Shown here piece by piece: positions 11,324-25,075 of a stretch of 64,000 bases of DNA. Every line of letters begins with the position of its first letter. The first letter of the stretch is position 1. The notes under the pieces are model-generated. The model made no database searches, was not told where the DNA came from, and worked only from the letters and a program-made list of their open reading frames with translations. The DNA lies in NCBI GenBank assembly GCA_027082955.1, contig JALWTA010000030.1, positions 1 to 64,000 on the forward strand, read 5' to 3'. The stretch is from Sulfurovum sp. GTDB taxonomy: Bacteria; Campylobacterota; Campylobacteria; Campylobacterales; Sulfurovaceae. The translations under genes and the position numbers were made by a program.

Positions 11324-12129
11324 TGGCAAAAACACTGGTGGTCGCTGCACTTCAACTGCCGACACTGGGAATGAACGCTACCCGTCTGGAGTTTTACCTG
11401 AAAAAGGCGACCGAACGCGGTGCTCAGGTGATGCTGCTTGGCGAGTATGTACTCAACCACTTTTTTAAAGAGCTTGCGACCATGTCTAAAAGCATGGTCA
11501 AGGCACAAACCAAAAAACATCTTGAACTGCTTAAAACCCTTTCAGTCAGGTACGATATTGTATTTGTTGCCCCAATCATTCTGGCAAAGAAAGACGGTTA
11601 CTATAAAACGATCGTCAAAATCACTCCCAAAAATACCCGCTACTATGAGCAGCAGATACTGATTCCCTATGAGCACTGGAATGAAAAAGCTTTTTTTGCC
11701 AACAAGATTAAACCGCTAAAAGATCCGATGGTCTTTAAGCTTAAAGGCTTCAAGATCATGGTCATGGCTGGGTATGAGATGCATTTTGATCCTTTCTGGC
11801 AGAAGGTAATGGAGAAAAAGGTTGATCTTGTGCTGCTCCCGACTGCTTCGACATTTGGGTCACACAACCGTTGGCGTGAGATCATAAAAACCAAAGCATT
11901 CCTTCACGGATGTTTCATTTTACGTGCCAACCGTCTTGGAGAGTACAGTGACAGTGAGATACAGTGGAAATTTTACGGTGATACCATGCTTGTCTCTCCT
12001 GAAGGGGAGGTAGAGATGATGCTCGAGGACAAGGAGTCGATGCTTGTGGAGGTGATCGATAAAAAAGAGGTAACAGACCACCGGAAAATATGGGGGTTTG
12101 AAAAAGCATTGAAGGAGCATGACGTATGA
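11323..12129 (+). CDS. Carbon-nitrogen hydrolase (nitrilase superfamily)
   Basis: VVAALQLPTLGMNATRLEFYLKKATERGAQVMLLGEYVLNHFF; overall nitrilase fold pattern. Confidence 0.82.
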   Translation: MAKTLVVAALQLPTLGMNATRLEFYLKKATERGAQVMLLGEYVLNHFFKELATMSKSMVKAQTKKHLELLKTLSVRYDIVFVAPIILAKKDGYYKTIVKITPKNTRYYEQQILIPYEHWNEKAFFANKIKPLKDPMVFKLKGFKIMVMAGYEMHFDPFWQKVMEKKVDLVLLPTASTFGSHNRWREIIKTKAFLHGCFILRANRLGEYSDSEIQWKFYGDTMLVSPEGEVEMMLEDKESMLVEVIDKKEVTDHRKIWGFEKALKEHDV

Positions 12130-12812
12130 CACAGGAAGAGTATTTTAACAGACAGATACAGTTGTGGGGAGAAGAGACACAAATGTCTCTGACAAACAAA
12201 AAGATTGCAATTATTGGTTCTGGAGGACTTGGATGTACTTTGGCAATGGCATTGGGAACCTCCGGCATAGGCGAGATACATATGGTCGATTTTGATACGG
12301 TTTCGGGACATAATATTCATCGTCAAATCGCGTTCACGTTGGAAGATGAAGGGAAAAACAAGGCTCAAGTCGTTACTTCGTTGCTCGAAAAGAAGAACCC
12401 GTTCTTGAAAACAGAAGCATTCGATATGCGTTTTGAGGCATTTAAGGAGATGGAGCATCACTATGATCTCATTTTAGATGCTACAGACAATCTTCCTGTA
12501 CGTGCAGAGATAGACATGTATGCTAAAAAAACAGGTACTCCATGGATTTATGCCAGTGTGGAGGGGTATAACGGACAGGTATGTTTCTTTGACAAAGCAA
12601 CTTTTCAGGTCTTTAATATCTCCGATCATAGACCCGGTGGGATTACCGCACCAATCGTAATGCATATCGGATCACTTCAGGCAAACCTGGCATTGCGTTA
12701 TCTTGCAGGATTACCTGTGATGAAGGATATGTTGTACTATCTTTATTTTGATGGGAATGGAGAACTGGTAACACAAAAATTTGGTATGCCTAAAGAAAGT
12801 TGTGAATCGTAG
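12126..12812 (+). CDS. ThiF/MoeB/HesA-family adenylyltransferase
   Basis: YFNRQIQLWGEETQMSLTNKKIAIIGSGGLGCTLAMALGTSGIGEIHMVDFDTVSGHNIHRQ. Confidence 0.9.
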   Translation: MTQEEYFNRQIQLWGEETQMSLTNKKIAIIGSGGLGCTLAMALGTSGIGEIHMVDFDTVSGHNIHRQIAFTLEDEGKNKAQVVTSLLEKKNPFLKTEAFDMRFEAFKEMEHHYDLILDATDNLPVRAEIDMYAKKTGTPWIYASVEGYNGQVCFFDKATFQVFNISDHRPGGITAPIVMHIGSLQANLALRYLAGLPVMKDMLYYLYFDGNGELVTQKFGMPKESCES

Positions 12813-12873
12813 AGAAGATACGCACACTATAATATGAAATGTGCTAAACTTATATTCTATATAAGGAGGAACG

Positions 12874-13221
12874 ATGAGAATTATTAGCTTACTTGTACCT
12901 GTATCGGTTATCGTTATGGTGTTGTCCGGGTGTACTCAGGAGACGCAGAACTCTCTAAGCCGATCCTTACAGAACTGGACAGGTACCAATGGAGTATTGG
13001 ATGTCTATGCTGGGGACAAGCTGGTGCATCGCTTCATTCATATTGACAAACTTTCCACTGCTTTTGGCAGTAATGACGGGAAACTGAGACCCTATCGCTA
13101 TGGATACGGGATTGATGATGTAAACTTCAATATGAAAAAAGATCAGGGAGAAAAGAAGGTTTATTTTGAATTCTCGGACTATTCAACCTCCTATATTTTT
13201 TATGAACGAAATACCAAATAA
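12874..13221 (+). CDS. Predicted lipoprotein, function unknown
   Basis: Signal peptide with lipobox VLSGC; 115 aa. Confidence 0.75.
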   Translation: MRIISLLVPVSVIVMVLSGCTQETQNSLSRSLQNWTGTNGVLDVYAGDKLVHRFIHIDKLSTAFGSNDGKLRPYRYGYGIDDVNFNMKKDQGEKKVYFEFSDYSTSYIFYERNTK

Positions 13222-13230
13222 AGGACAGTA

Positions 13231-13623
13231 ATGAGATTTGTAAGTACAAAAGAGGCACCTGAAGCTATTGGACCATATTCACAGGCAGTGATTGCAAACG
13301 GACTGGTCTATACCTCTGGGCAGATTGCTCTGATGCCAGACGGCACCATGGAGACTCGTGGTATCGAGTATCAGACCAAACAGGTATTGAAAAACCTTTA
13401 TTATGTGCTTAAGCAGGCAGGTTCCGGATTTAACCATGTGATCAAAACAACTATTTATCTGACAGACATGGATGATTTTGCCAAAGTCAATGAAATCTAT
13501 GAGCACTATTTTGGAGACCATAAACCAGCCCGCAGTACGGTTGCCGTAAAAACCCTTCCAAAAAATGCCCTTGTAGAGATTGAATGTATTGCTTTTGCAG
13601 ATCAGCTTGTTGATTTCGGATGA
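13231..13623 (+). CDS. ridA: RidA/YjgF family enamine/imine deaminase
   Basis: STKEAPEAIGPYSQAVIANGLVYTSGQIAL...NALVEIECIAF. Confidence 0.95.
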   Translation: MRFVSTKEAPEAIGPYSQAVIANGLVYTSGQIALMPDGTMETRGIEYQTKQVLKNLYYVLKQAGSGFNHVIKTTIYLTDMDDFAKVNEIYEHYFGDHKPARSTVAVKTLPKNALVEIECIAFADQLVDFG

Positions 13624-13708
13624 TATACTGTTGTTTAAAAAAATATTAAACATTGTTTCGATATAATCACGAACTTTTTTAAAATACACAGATAGTAAAG
13701 GGTTTGCA

Positions 13709-14014
13709 ATGTACGCAATCATTAAAGCAAGTGGCCAGCAATTCAAAGTGCAAGAGGGTGATATCATCTGTTTTGACAACATGGGTCTTGAGCCAAAAGC
13801 AACAGTAGAGTTCAAAGAGGTTCTAGCTCTTGACAACGGAGAATTGACAGTAGGAACACCATTCGTAGAGGGTGCTGTTGTCAAAGGTGAGGTGATAAAC
13901 GAAGGTAGAGACAAAAAAGTGATCATCTACAAAAAGAGAAGAAGAAAAGATTCAAAGCTCAAAAGAGGTTTCAGAAGAGACTTTACAAGAGTTAGAATTA
14001 CAAAAATCGCATAA
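13709..14014 (+). CDS. rplU: 50S ribosomal protein L21
   Basis: [18 protein letters not shown]...[31 protein letters not shown]. Confidence 0.97.
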   Translation: MYAIIKASGQQFKVQEGDIICFDNMGLEPKATVEFKEVLALDNGELTVGTPFVEGAVVKGEVINEGRDKKVIIYKKRRRKDSKLKRGFRRDFTRVRITKIA

Positions 14015-14028
14015 GCTAAGGAGATAAA

Positions 14029-14283
14029 ATGGCACACAAGAAAGGTCAAGGGTCTACCCAGAACAACCGTGATTCCATCGGACGCCGCCTCGGTGTTAAG
14101 AAATTCGGCGGAGAAAAAGTGATTCCTGGTAACATTATTATCAGACAAAGAGGTACAAAAGTGAAGCCCGGAAACGGTGTAGGTATGGGGAAAGACCATA
14201 CTATCTTTGCACTTGTTGAAGGTGTTGTAAAATTTGAGAACCACAGCAGAAGCCAAAAAAGAGTTTCTGTTATTCCTGCATAA
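14029..14283 (+). CDS. rpmA: 50S ribosomal protein L27
   Basis: [29 protein letters not shown]. Confidence 0.98.
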   Translation: MAHKKGQGSTQNNRDSIGRRLGVKKFGGEKVIPGNIIIRQRGTKVKPGNGVGMGKDHTIFALVEGVVKFENHSRSQKRVSVIPA

Positions 14284-14302
14284 TACTCAGAACACATTTT
14301 AA

Positions 14303-14335
14303 GGTATACCGTCTCAGGTATACCGACTTTTCTTT
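14303..14335 (+). terminator. Rho-independent-type terminator after rpmA
   Basis: GGTATACC-GTCTCA-GGTATACC hairpin followed by GACTTTTCTTT. Confidence 0.7.
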
Positions 14336-14547
14336 AATTTCCTCCAAAAAACTTATTATTGTCCCAAAAACGCTTTTTTGATGCAGCGTATAATTTGGAT
14401 GATTTTTCATGATAGATACATGTAATTACCATAACTCTGATGATTGAAGACTTTAGAGAAAAATCCGAAGAGATTTGGGTATAATTGCATCATTCATAAA
14501 CAGGTTCGTATGAAAGACGAATCTTTTCGTATAACAAAAGGCAAAAG

Positions 14548-15675
14548 ATGTTTGTAGACAGTGTAGAACTGACGATCAGTTCAGGTAAAGGGGGCGCAGG
14601 TGCGATCTCATTCTGGACAGAAAAATTTGTAGTCAATGGAGGTCCTGACGGCGGTGACGGCGGTCGTGGCGGATCGGTTTTTTTTAAGGTTGATAACAAC
14701 ACAGACACTCTTTCAGGTTTGAGAGGGCGTAATCATATTAAAGCAGAAAATGGAAGACCCGGTGAGGGACGAAAAAAGTATGGGCGTAAAGGAAAGGATG
14801 TGACAATTACGGTACCTCCTGGCACAGTTGTGATTGATGCAGAGACAGGAGAAGAACTGCTTGATCTTGTCAATGAAGGTGAAGTTGTCAAATTCCTTGA
14901 AGGCGGTAAGGGTGGTTTGGGTAATGTTCATTTTAAAAGTGCCACCAATCAACGACCAACCTATGCCCAGCCCGGTCTTCCGGGTATCACGAAGCATGTT
15001 ATACTTGAGATGAGACTGATCGCTGATGTAGGATTGGTTGGATATCCAAATGTAGGGAAGTCGACACTTATCTCTACGCTTTCAAATGCCCGTCCGCAGG
15101 TTGCCAATTATGAGTTTACGACACTGACACCTAAACTTGGTGTGGTTCATATTGGTGATTATGACTCCTTTATGATGGCGGATATTCCCGGTATTATTGA
15201 AGGGGCAAGTGATGGACGTGGGCTTGGACTGGAGTTTCTCAGACATATAGAACGTACCAAAACACTGCTTTTGCTGATCGATGCTGCAAACTACAGAGAG
15301 ATGAAGTATCAGTACGAAACACTGCTTGTCGAGCTGAAGCGTTACTCTGAAACACTTGCAACACGAAGACATGCCATTGCCATTACCAAGATAGACTCTC
15401 TTGCAGTAGATGAGGTGAACAAATTGACAGAACAGTTCCTTTCAGATATCGGTCTGGAGAAAAATGATACACTTGGTAAATATAAGGCCAATGCGCAGTA
15501 CAGCAGCTACGGATTTAAAACTGACTTTGGCTTGGAACTGCCTCTGCAGGAGCCGCTTTTCGTCCTGCCTATATCATCGGTAGCACATCTCAATACAGAA
15601 GCGCTGCGCTATGCATTGGGCGATTTTGTCAAAACTGTCCAGGCACAGGAAAGAGTGGATGGTGAGGAGGTGTAG
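14548..15675 (+). CDS. obgE: GTPase ObgE/CgtA
   Basis: Gly-rich Obg fold, G1 GYPNVGKSTLI, DIPGIIEGA. Confidence 0.97.
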   Translation: MFVDSVELTISSGKGGAGAISFWTEKFVVNGGPDGGDGGRGGSVFFKVDNNTDTLSGLRGRNHIKAENGRPGEGRKKYGRKGKDVTITVPPGTVVIDAETGEELLDLVNEGEVVKFLEGGKGGLGNVHFKSATNQRPTYAQPGLPGITKHVILEMRLIADVGLVGYPNVGKSTLISTLSNARPQVANYEFTTLTPKLGVVHIGDYDSFMMADIPGIIEGASDGRGLGLEFLRHIERTKTLLLLIDAANYREMKYQYETLLVELKRYSETLATRRHAIAITKIDSLAVDEVNKLTEQFLSDIGLEKNDTLGKYKANAQYSSYGFKTDFGLELPLQEPLFVLPISSVAHLNTEALRYALGDFVKTVQAQERVDGEEV

Positions 15676-16449
15676 ATGCGTTTGGTGATAAAGGTGGGCT
15701 CTCATGTTCTGACAGAGAACGGCAATGTTGCCAAGGAGCGTATGCTGGCGTTGGTATCTTTGATTGCAAAACTCAAAGAGGCAGGACATGATGTGATCCT
15801 TGTCAGTTCCGGTGCAGTAGCAGCAGGGTATAGCCAATTGAAACTTGACAGAAGTTCGGTAGCCAACCGCCAGGCACTCGCAGCGATCGGTCAGCCGCTG
15901 CTGCTGAAGATGTATCAGGAGAAGTTTGCCCGCTATGGGTTGCTTTGCTCTCAGATACTGCTTAGTGCAGACGTTTTTGATTCACGCAGGGCGACGGCAC
16001 ATGCCAAAGAGGCGGTCGATACTCTACTTGCAAACCATGTTATTCCGATCATCAATGAGAACGATACGGTTAGCATTGAAGAGCTTGTCTTTGGTGACAA
16101 TGACAGGCTCTCGGCACATGTGACACACTATTTTGATGCATCACTTTTGGTAATTCTATCAGATATTGATGCATTCTACGACAAAGATCCAAATTGTCAT
16201 ACCGATGCACAGCCGAGAAAAGTGGTGACACATATCAGTGATGCAGAACTTTGTGCAGAGCATACACCCAACAACGAATTTGCAACCGGCGGCATAGTAA
16301 CCAAGTTACAGGCAGCTGACTTTTTGATGCAGCATGGCAGAGAGATGTTCCTTGCCAGCGGGTTCAATCTGCATGATGTCGAAACCTTTTTGCTTGAAAA
16401 GAGGCATGAGGGTGGGACGCTCTTTTACTCTGAAGGTGACGAGAGATGA
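15676..16449 (+). CDS. proB: Glutamate 5-kinase (amino-acid kinase domain only)
   Basis: [13 protein letters not shown]...[32 protein letters not shown]; 257 aa, no PUA domain. Confidence 0.93.
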   Translation: MRLVIKVGSHVLTENGNVAKERMLALVSLIAKLKEAGHDVILVSSGAVAAGYSQLKLDRSSVANRQALAAIGQPLLLKMYQEKFARYGLLCSQILLSADVFDSRRATAHAKEAVDTLLANHVIPIINENDTVSIEELVFGDNDRLSAHVTHYFDASLLVILSDIDAFYDKDPNCHTDAQPRKVVTHISDAELCAEHTPNNEFATGGIVTKLQAADFLMQHGREMFLASGFNLHDVETFLLEKRHEGGTLFYSEGDER

Positions 16450-17360
16450 AAAAAATTGTCTATATGGGAACCCCCCACTATGCCGAAGCGATCCTCAAAA
16501 CACTGATTGAGGCTGAAGATATGGAGGTCTCTTTGGTCTTGACACAGCCTGACCGTCCTGTGGGGAGGAAAAAGGTATTGACACCACCGCCGGTCAAAGT
16601 TCTTGCCCAAGCACACAACATACCGGTACTGCAGCCAAACCGTCTGAGTGAAGAGGGGATTGCCGAGAAGATAGCGATGGAGAAGCCCGACTTTATTGTG
16701 GTAGCAGCATTTGGACAGCTATTGCCAAAATCGGTTCTCAATATCGCCACCTGTATCAATCTGCACGCCTCATTGCTGCCGCAGTACCGTGGTGCTTCAC
16801 CGGTACAACAGTCGCTGCTCAATGGTGACAAGGTAACGGGTGTAACCTCAATGTTGATGGAAGAGGGGCTGGATACGGGACCGATTCTTGAAAAGATAAC
16901 ATTTGAAATTCCAGAAGATATGCGTCTGTACGTGTTAATGACACAATTGACAAAAGATGCCTGTACGCTTACGCTCTCAACACTTCGCAACTTTGATACG
17001 CTGACACCGCAGCCGCAGGATGAGAGCAAGGCGAGTGTGTGCAAGAAGATCAAAAAGAGTGACGGAGAGGTGGATTTTTCGGATGCGGCAGTTGTTTACA
17101 ACAAGTACCGTGCATTTGAGGGGTGGCCAGGGATCTTTGCCCCAAACGGGACAAAATTCGATAATGTGTCACTGATTGAAAGTGCAACTGAGCATACACC
17201 TTTTGAGATTCTCTCTATGGAAGGCGATGATGTGATTGTCGGCTGTGCAAGAGGCAGCCTTAAGATCGGTACTCTACAGCCGCCGTCAAAAAAAGCGATG
17301 TCGGCCAAGGCTTACTGTGTCGGAAGGGGACTCAAAGTTGGAGATACAATCGTTTCCTAA
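16446..17360 (+). CDS. fmt: Methionyl-tRNA formyltransferase
   Basis: [39 protein letters not shown]. Confidence 0.97.
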   Translation: MKKIVYMGTPHYAEAILKTLIEAEDMEVSLVLTQPDRPVGRKKVLTPPPVKVLAQAHNIPVLQPNRLSEEGIAEKIAMEKPDFIVVAAFGQLLPKSVLNIATCINLHASLLPQYRGASPVQQSLLNGDKVTGVTSMLMEEGLDTGPILEKITFEIPEDMRLYVLMTQLTKDACTLTLSTLRNFDTLTPQPQDESKASVCKKIKKSDGEVDFSDAAVVYNKYRAFEGWPGIFAPNGTKFDNVSLIESATEHTPFEILSMEGDDVIVGCARGSLKIGTLQPPSKKAMSAKAYCVGRGLKVGDTIVS

Positions 17361-17973
17361 GCTTGCCTCTACACAGCAGTATTTGACCGATGCGATCGGA
17401 GAGGGGAGATTGAAGGCACCGGTAGCCGTCATTGCCGAAGAGCAGTACGCGGGTATAGGCAGCCGAGCAAACAATTGGCTGGGCGAAAAAGGCAATTTTT
17501 TTGCTTCTGTGGCTGTTCCTTTGAACGATTTGCCCAAAGATCTTCCTCTCTCTTCTGCGTCGATCTACTTCTCCTTTATTATGAAAAAAGTATTGTTGCA
17601 ATTTACCGAGAAAATCTGGCTAAAATGGCCTAATGACTTTTATATAGACAATGACAAGGTCGGCGGTACCATCACAAAATTGGGAGGAAATGTACTGGTT
17701 TGCGGGATTGGTATCAATCTGAAAAAGAGTAGTGGTGGGTATCGTGGAATCGATGTAAAAATCTCACCTGAAGCACTTTTGAAACAGTATCTTGATGCCC
17801 TTGAAAAATTTCCTGGCTGGAAGCAGGTTTTTAGTGAGTATCGGGTAGAATTTGAGCTAAGCAGAAGATTTTCAGTACATATAGAAAATAGGAAAGTGAG
17901 CCTGAAAAATGCACAACTGTGCGAAGATGGTTCACTCATGATTGACGGGAAGAGGATATATAGTTTACGATGA
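17338..17973 (+). CDS. birA: Biotin-[acetyl-CoA-carboxylase] ligase (TTG start proposed)
   Basis: [10 protein letters not shown]...VIAEEQYAGIGSRANNWLGEKGNFFASV...WPNDFYIDNDKVGGTI; the longer ORF start at 17236 would overlap fmt. Confidence 0.88.
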   Translation: MEIQSFPKLASTQQYLTDAIGEGRLKAPVAVIAEEQYAGIGSRANNWLGEKGNFFASVAVPLNDLPKDLPLSSASIYFSFIMKKVLLQFTEKIWLKWPNDFYIDNDKVGGTITKLGGNVLVCGIGINLKKSSGGYRGIDVKISPEALLKQYLDALEKFPGWKQVFSEYRVEFELSRRFSVHIENRKVSLKNAQLCEDGSLMIDGKRIYSLR

Positions 17974-18758
17974 GCGAAGTAATCAGTATTGCCAACCAAA
18001 AAGGTGGCGTAGGAAAAACAACGACAGCGGTCAATCTAGCTGCTTCATTGGCAGAAAAGGGGAAAAAGGTGCTGCTGCTGGATATTGACCCGCAGTCCAA
18101 TGCTACCACAAGCCTTGGGTTTAGCAGAAACGACTATGAATACAACATTTACCATGTCCTTATAGGTACAAAAAAACTCTCTGAAGTGGTGTTGAAAACA
18201 CAGGTAAAAAAACTCGATCTTGTCCCTTCCAATATTGGACTTGTGGGGATTGAAAAAGAGTTTTACAATCCAAAGAAAAAAAATCGTGAACTGGTATTGA
18301 AAGAGAAGATTAAAGAGGTCTCTAAAAAGTATGATTTTATCATTATCGATTCTCCTCCGGCACTGGGTCCGATCACTATCAATGCGTTGAGTGCATCGGA
18401 CTCTGTGATCATTCCTATCCAGTGTGAATTTTTTGCGTTGGAAGGGCTTGCACAGCTTTTAAATACAGTCAGTCTGCTGAGAAAAACTATTAATCCGAAA
18501 TTAAAAATAAGAGGCTTCCTGCCAACAATGTATTCCAAGCAGAACAACCTTTCAAAGCAGGTACTTGCAGATCTGTCACATCACTTTAAAGACAAACTGT
18601 TTCATAAGAAAAAGAACTCAAAAGAGTGTATCGTGGTACCAAGAAATGTTAAAATTGCCGAGAGCCCGAGTTTTGGCAAACCGGTAACTGCATATGCGAC
18701 CAACTCCAAAGGTTCTGTTGCCTACAGGGATCTTGCAACAGTTATAGCAAGAGGGTAG
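17970..18758 (+). CDS. parA: Chromosome partitioning ATPase ParA/Soj
   Basis: IANQKGGVGKTTTAVNLAASLA. Confidence 0.96.
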   Translation: MSEVISIANQKGGVGKTTTAVNLAASLAEKGKKVLLLDIDPQSNATTSLGFSRNDYEYNIYHVLIGTKKLSEVVLKTQVKKLDLVPSNIGLVGIEKEFYNPKKKNRELVLKEKIKEVSKKYDFIIIDSPPALGPITINALSASDSVIIPIQCEFFALEGLAQLLNTVSLLRKTINPKLKIRGFLPTMYSKQNNLSKQVLADLSHHFKDKLFHKKKNSKECIVVPRNVKIAESPSFGKPVTAYATNSKGSVAYRDLATVIARG

Positions 18759-18759
18759 T

Positions 18760-19629
18760 ATGGCACTAGGACGTGGACTGGGTGATATTCTTTCCGAAGT
18801 GGAAGAAGCCTATGAAAAAGACCTTAGCGGTATAGACAGTTTTGAGCTTGAGGCAGAGGGAGCACGTGTCGAAGAGCTCCCTATAGATGCGATTACTCCT
18901 AACCCTTTTCAACCAAGAAAACATTTTGATAAAAAAGCGCTTGAGGAACTGAGCGCATCCATAAAAAAGCATGGACTGCTTCAGCCGATTGTTGTCATTG
19001 AGAAAGAGGAAGGATATCTGCTTGTTGCAGGAGAACGCAGACTTCGCGCCCATCAGCTTGCCAAAATACCTTTTATTAAAGCTGTTATAGCCAATGTAGA
19101 GATTGATGAGTTTCGACTGAGGGAACTGGCACTTATTGAGAATATTCAACGTGAGAACCTGAACGCCATAGAACTGGCGAATTCGTATGCCGAATTAATA
19201 GAAGTACACAATATAACCCATGAAGAGCTCTCTAAAATTGTGCATAAAAGCCGCTCCCAGATTACCAATACTATGCGTCTTTTGAGTCTTGGAGAGTATG
19301 CCAAATCTCAGCTTATCGCCGGCAAGATTTCGCAGGGGCATGCAAAGGTGCTTATTGGTCTTGATGAAAAACGTCAAAAAGTGATTATTGATTCAATCAT
19401 TGGGCAGCGGCTGAGTGTCCGTGACGTAGAAAAAATGGTCAAGGGTACACGTAACACCGGTACACACAAAGCAGAGAAAAGAGCTGATCCTTTGATTGCA
19501 AAAGAGACAGCAGAAATACTTCGAAAATATTTGCCGTTTAAACACAAGATTAGCACTAACAGTATTGAAATTATTTTCGAAAATACACAAGAGGTTGAAA
19601 ACTTCCTCACTTTCCTCCAAAATCGTTAG
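18760..19629 (+). CDS. parB: Chromosome partitioning protein ParB/Spo0J
   Basis: NPFQPRKHFD...VAGERRLRAHQLA...ENIQRENLNAIE. Confidence 0.96.
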   Translation: MALGRGLGDILSEVEEAYEKDLSGIDSFELEAEGARVEELPIDAITPNPFQPRKHFDKKALEELSASIKKHGLLQPIVVIEKEEGYLLVAGERRLRAHQLAKIPFIKAVIANVEIDEFRLRELALIENIQRENLNAIELANSYAELIEVHNITHEELSKIVHKSRSQITNTMRLLSLGEYAKSQLIAGKISQGHAKVLIGLDEKRQKVIIDSIIGQRLSVRDVEKMVKGTRNTGTHKAEKRADPLIAKETAEILRKYLPFKHKISTNSIEIIFENTQEVENFLTFLQNR

Positions 19630-19691
19630 AAATTAACCATTATCTCATTTATAAGATGGTAATATAATGCGAAATTACACGAGGAGTTTGA

Positions 19692-20114
19692 ATGCTTGAC
19701 ATACATTTTTCACTAATGTTGTTTGTCTTGGTATTGTTCCTGATACTTCTTGTTGTTTTAAATCGGATGCTGTTTCAACCACTGTTGAAATTCATGGACG
19801 ATCGTGACCGTTCCATAGCAAAAGATCTTGAAGCGGCAAAAGGACTCAGCGGCAATAGTGATGAACTAAAAGCAAAAGCCGAAGAGAACATCAGTCGGGC
19901 CAAAAGTGAAGCCGCTGCTATTAGACAGCGTGTTGTTGAAGAAGAGAAAGCGTTGGCGGCAAGTAGGGTCGAAACCAAACAAAGAGAGCTTGAACAGGCA
20001 TATGCCGAGTTCATTGAAAATCTGGCGAGTGAGAAAGAAGCGTTGAAAAACGAATTGCTTTCACAAATGCCGCTTTTCAAAGAGAATCTCAAAGCCAAAT
20101 TCAGCAAGCTGTAG
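19692..20114 (+). CDS. atpF': ATP synthase F0 subunit B'
   Basis: N-terminal TM helix plus long charged coiled coil; position upstream of atpF. Confidence 0.9.
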   Translation: MLDIHFSLMLFVLVLFLILLVVLNRMLFQPLLKFMDDRDRSIAKDLEAAKGLSGNSDELKAKAEENISRAKSEAAAIRQRVVEEEKALAASRVETKQRELEQAYAEFIENLASEKEALKNELLSQMPLFKENLKAKFSKL

Positions 20115-20119
20115 GAAGG

Positions 20120-20674
20120 ATGAGTATGAAAAGAGTATTATGGATCTCTCTGTTGACCGTACCTGTTTTATTGCTGGCAGGAAGCGGACATACAGAAGAG
20201 GCAAGCCGCTATTTTGCCCAAACGGGAAGAGAGAGCGACTACTGGCCACGGGTCTTCAACTTTATAATCTTTGCCGGTTTGCTCTGGTATCTTTTGGCAA
20301 ATCCGATCAAAAGCTTTTTTGCTAACAGAAGTGCGCAGATATCGGACCGTCTGAAAGAGATAGAAGAGAAGCTTCAGGTAGCCAAAGAGGAAAAGAAAGA
20401 GGCACAAGCACGTCTTGATGAAAGTCTGGTGAAAGCAGAACAGATCATCCAAGATGCAAAACAGGAAGCTAAACTGCTTGCTGAAAAGATCGCAGCAGCA
20501 AATGCACAAGAGCTCGAAGTATTGGAAAAGCAGTATCAGGAAAAGATCGCACTCGAAGAGCGAAAAGCCAAGAGAGAAGCGGTTGATCAGATATTAAGTG
20601 AGAATATCGGCAGCGATGACATCATGCTTGACAGCAAAAAGATTGTCGATATCATTTCAAGAAAGGTGGCATAG
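20120..20674 (+). CDS. atpF: ATP synthase F0 subunit B
   Basis: INFIIFAGLLWYLLANPIKSFFANRSAQISDRLKEIEEKL. Confidence 0.93.
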   Translation: MSMKRVLWISLLTVPVLLLAGSGHTEEASRYFAQTGRESDYWPRVFNFIIFAGLLWYLLANPIKSFFANRSAQISDRLKEIEEKLQVAKEEKKEAQARLDESLVKAEQIIQDAKQEAKLLAEKIAAANAQELEVLEKQYQEKIALEERKAKREAVDQILSENIGSDDIMLDSKKIVDIISRKVA

Positions 20675-20675
20675 T

Positions 20676-21203
20676 ATGGAAGAGTTGATCGCGAAACGTT
20701 ATGCTACGGCACTCTCCTCGGTATGCAGTGATGTGTCTGGAACTGCAAAAATTTTAAATGTGCTTTCAGAAGCATTGTCTGACGAAAATGTAATGCGTGT
20801 ACTAACGTCTCCAATTATCTCAGAGGATGATAAGACAAAAATGGTACTGGCAGCACTTGGAGATGCTGCAGATGAAAAACTTGCAAACTTTATCAGAACT
20901 CTTGGTGAACATAAAAGACTGGATCTGATCCCTTCTGTAGCCAGAGTGTTGAATGCAGATTTGCAGAAAGCTGCCAACAAATATGAGGGTGTGGTCAGCA
21001 GCGGTAAGAAGCTTGCGAAAGAAGATCTTGAGCGACTGGAAGAGACCCTTGCGCAATATACGGGCGCAAAGATCAAGTTAAAGCAGCAAAAGAGCGATCT
21101 TGACGGCATACGCGTTGCTGTGGATGATCTGGGGATTGAGGTGAACTTCTCTAAGCAGAGAGTCAAAGAACAACTAATCGATTTCATCAAGAAATCATTA
21201 TAA
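20676..21203 (+). CDS. atpH: ATP synthase F1 delta subunit (start moved from ORF-track 20598 to 20676)
   Basis: [16 protein letters not shown]...; downstream ATG directly follows the atpF stop. Confidence 0.93.
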   Translation: MEELIAKRYATALSSVCSDVSGTAKILNVLSEALSDENVMRVLTSPIISEDDKTKMVLAALGDAADEKLANFIRTLGEHKRLDLIPSVARVLNADLQKAANKYEGVVSSGKKLAKEDLERLEETLAQYTGAKIKLKQQKSDLDGIRVAVDDLGIEVNFSKQRVKEQLIDFIKKSL

Positions 21204-21216
21204 GAAAGGAGTAGCA

Positions 21217-22731
21217 GTGGCAGTAAAATTGCAGGCAGATGAGATCAGTTCCATCATCAAAGAAAGAATTGAAAATTTTGAGATCAATGTCGATATCAAT
21301 GAAGTAGGTAAGGTTATCGGTATTGCCGATGGTATTTCAACGGTATATGGTCTTAACAATGTTATGGCAGGTGAGGTCGTTGAATTTGAAAACGGTGCAA
21401 AGGGTCTTGTACTTAACCTTGAAGAAGCTAATGTCGGTGTTGTTGTTCTTGGCAGCAGCGTAGGTATTAGAGAGGGGATGAGTGTCAAAAGACTTGGGGA
21501 ACTTCTTAAAACACCCGTAGGTGACAGCCTGATGGGTAGAGTTGTCAATCCTCTTGGGGAAGCACTTGACGGAAAAGGTGCTGTTGAAGCAACTGAGCAC
21601 AGATTTATCGAAGAGAAAGCTCCTGGTATCATGGCACGTAAATCTGTCCATGAGCCACTTCAGACAGGGATCAAAGCGATCGATGCACTTGTTCCTGTTG
21701 GTCGCGGGCAGAGAGAGCTTATCATCGGTGACAGACAAACTGGTAAAACAACCCTGGCGATCGATACGATCATCAACCAAAAAGGTCAGGATGTTGTCTG
21801 TATCTACGTTGCTATCGGTCAGAAACAGTCAACTGTTGCAGCAACTGTGAAAAAACTCGAAGAGCATGGCGCAATGGATTATACTATCGTAGTTAACGCT
21901 GGTGCTGCTGATTCTGCAGCCCTTCAGTTCCTTGCACCATATGCAGGTGTTACTATGGCTGAGTACTTCAGAGACAACGGAAGACACGCAGTTATCTTCT
22001 ATGATGATCTTTCCAAACATGCAGTTGCATACCGTGAAATGTCACTGATCCTCAGACGTCCTCCGGGTCGTGAAGCATATCCTGGTGATGTTTTCTACCT
22101 GCACTCAAGACTGCTTGAGCGTGCAGCGAAGCTGAATGATGATCTTGGTGCAGGTTCTATTACTGCATTCCCTATCATTGAAACACAAGCAGGTGACGTT
22201 GCGGCATACATTCCAACCAACGTTATTTCCATTACAGACGGTCAGATCTTCCTTGAGACAGATCTCTTTAACTCCGGTATCAGACCTGCGATCAATGTCG
22301 GTCTTTCTGTATCACGTGTCGGTGGTGCTGCTCAGATCAAAGCAACTAAGCAGGTTTCCGGTACACTGAGACTTGACCTTGCATCTTTCCGTGAATTGCA
22401 GGCGTTTGCACAGTTTGCATCTGATCTTGATGATCACACAAGAGCGCAGCTTGAGCGTGGTCAGAGAATGGTTGAAGTACTGAAGCAGGGGCCATATTCT
22501 CCAGTACCTATTGAAAAGCAGGTTGTCATTATCTTTGCTGGTGCGAACGGGTATCTTGATGACATCCCTGCTTCTTCAGTTGTGAAGTTCGAAGCGGAAC
22601 TGATGCCGTTTATGGAAGCAAAATATATGAATGTTCTCGATGCGATCAGAAATGACAAAAAGATCTCAGATGAGACAGAAGCGGAACTAAGAAAAGCGAT
22701 TGAAGATTTCAAAGCTTCTTTTGAAGCATAA
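21217..22731 (+). CDS. atpA: ATP synthase F1 alpha subunit
   Basis: [42 protein letters not shown]. Confidence 0.99.
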   Translation: MAVKLQADEISSIIKERIENFEINVDINEVGKVIGIADGISTVYGLNNVMAGEVVEFENGAKGLVLNLEEANVGVVVLGSSVGIREGMSVKRLGELLKTPVGDSLMGRVVNPLGEALDGKGAVEATEHRFIEEKAPGIMARKSVHEPLQTGIKAIDALVPVGRGQRELIIGDRQTGKTTLAIDTIINQKGQDVVCIYVAIGQKQSTVAATVKKLEEHGAMDYTIVVNAGAADSAALQFLAPYAGVTMAEYFRDNGRHAVIFYDDLSKHAVAYREMSLILRRPPGREAYPGDVFYLHSRLLERAAKLNDDLGAGSITAFPIIETQAGDVAAYIPTNVISITDGQIFLETDLFNSGIRPAINVGLSVSRVGGAAQIKATKQVSGTLRLDLASFRELQAFAQFASDLDDHTRAQLERGQRMVEVLKQGPYSPVPIEKQVVIIFAGANGYLDDIPASSVVKFEAELMPFMEAKYMNVLDAIRNDKKISDETEAELRKAIEDFKASFEA

Positions 22732-22743
22732 GAAAGGCTTGTT

Positions 22744-25046
<2,303 letters not shown>

Positions 25047-25075
25047 GCTTGGTCCTTGTCTGACAAAGGATACTT

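Noticed and set aside
13279-13926. 215-aa minus ORF across ridA and rplU
   Set aside because: Antisense to two recognised genes; no signature.
15676-16449. Short proB as a frameshifted pseudogene
   Set aside because: Frame is intact with complete kinase motifs; PUA-less glutamate 5-kinases are known.
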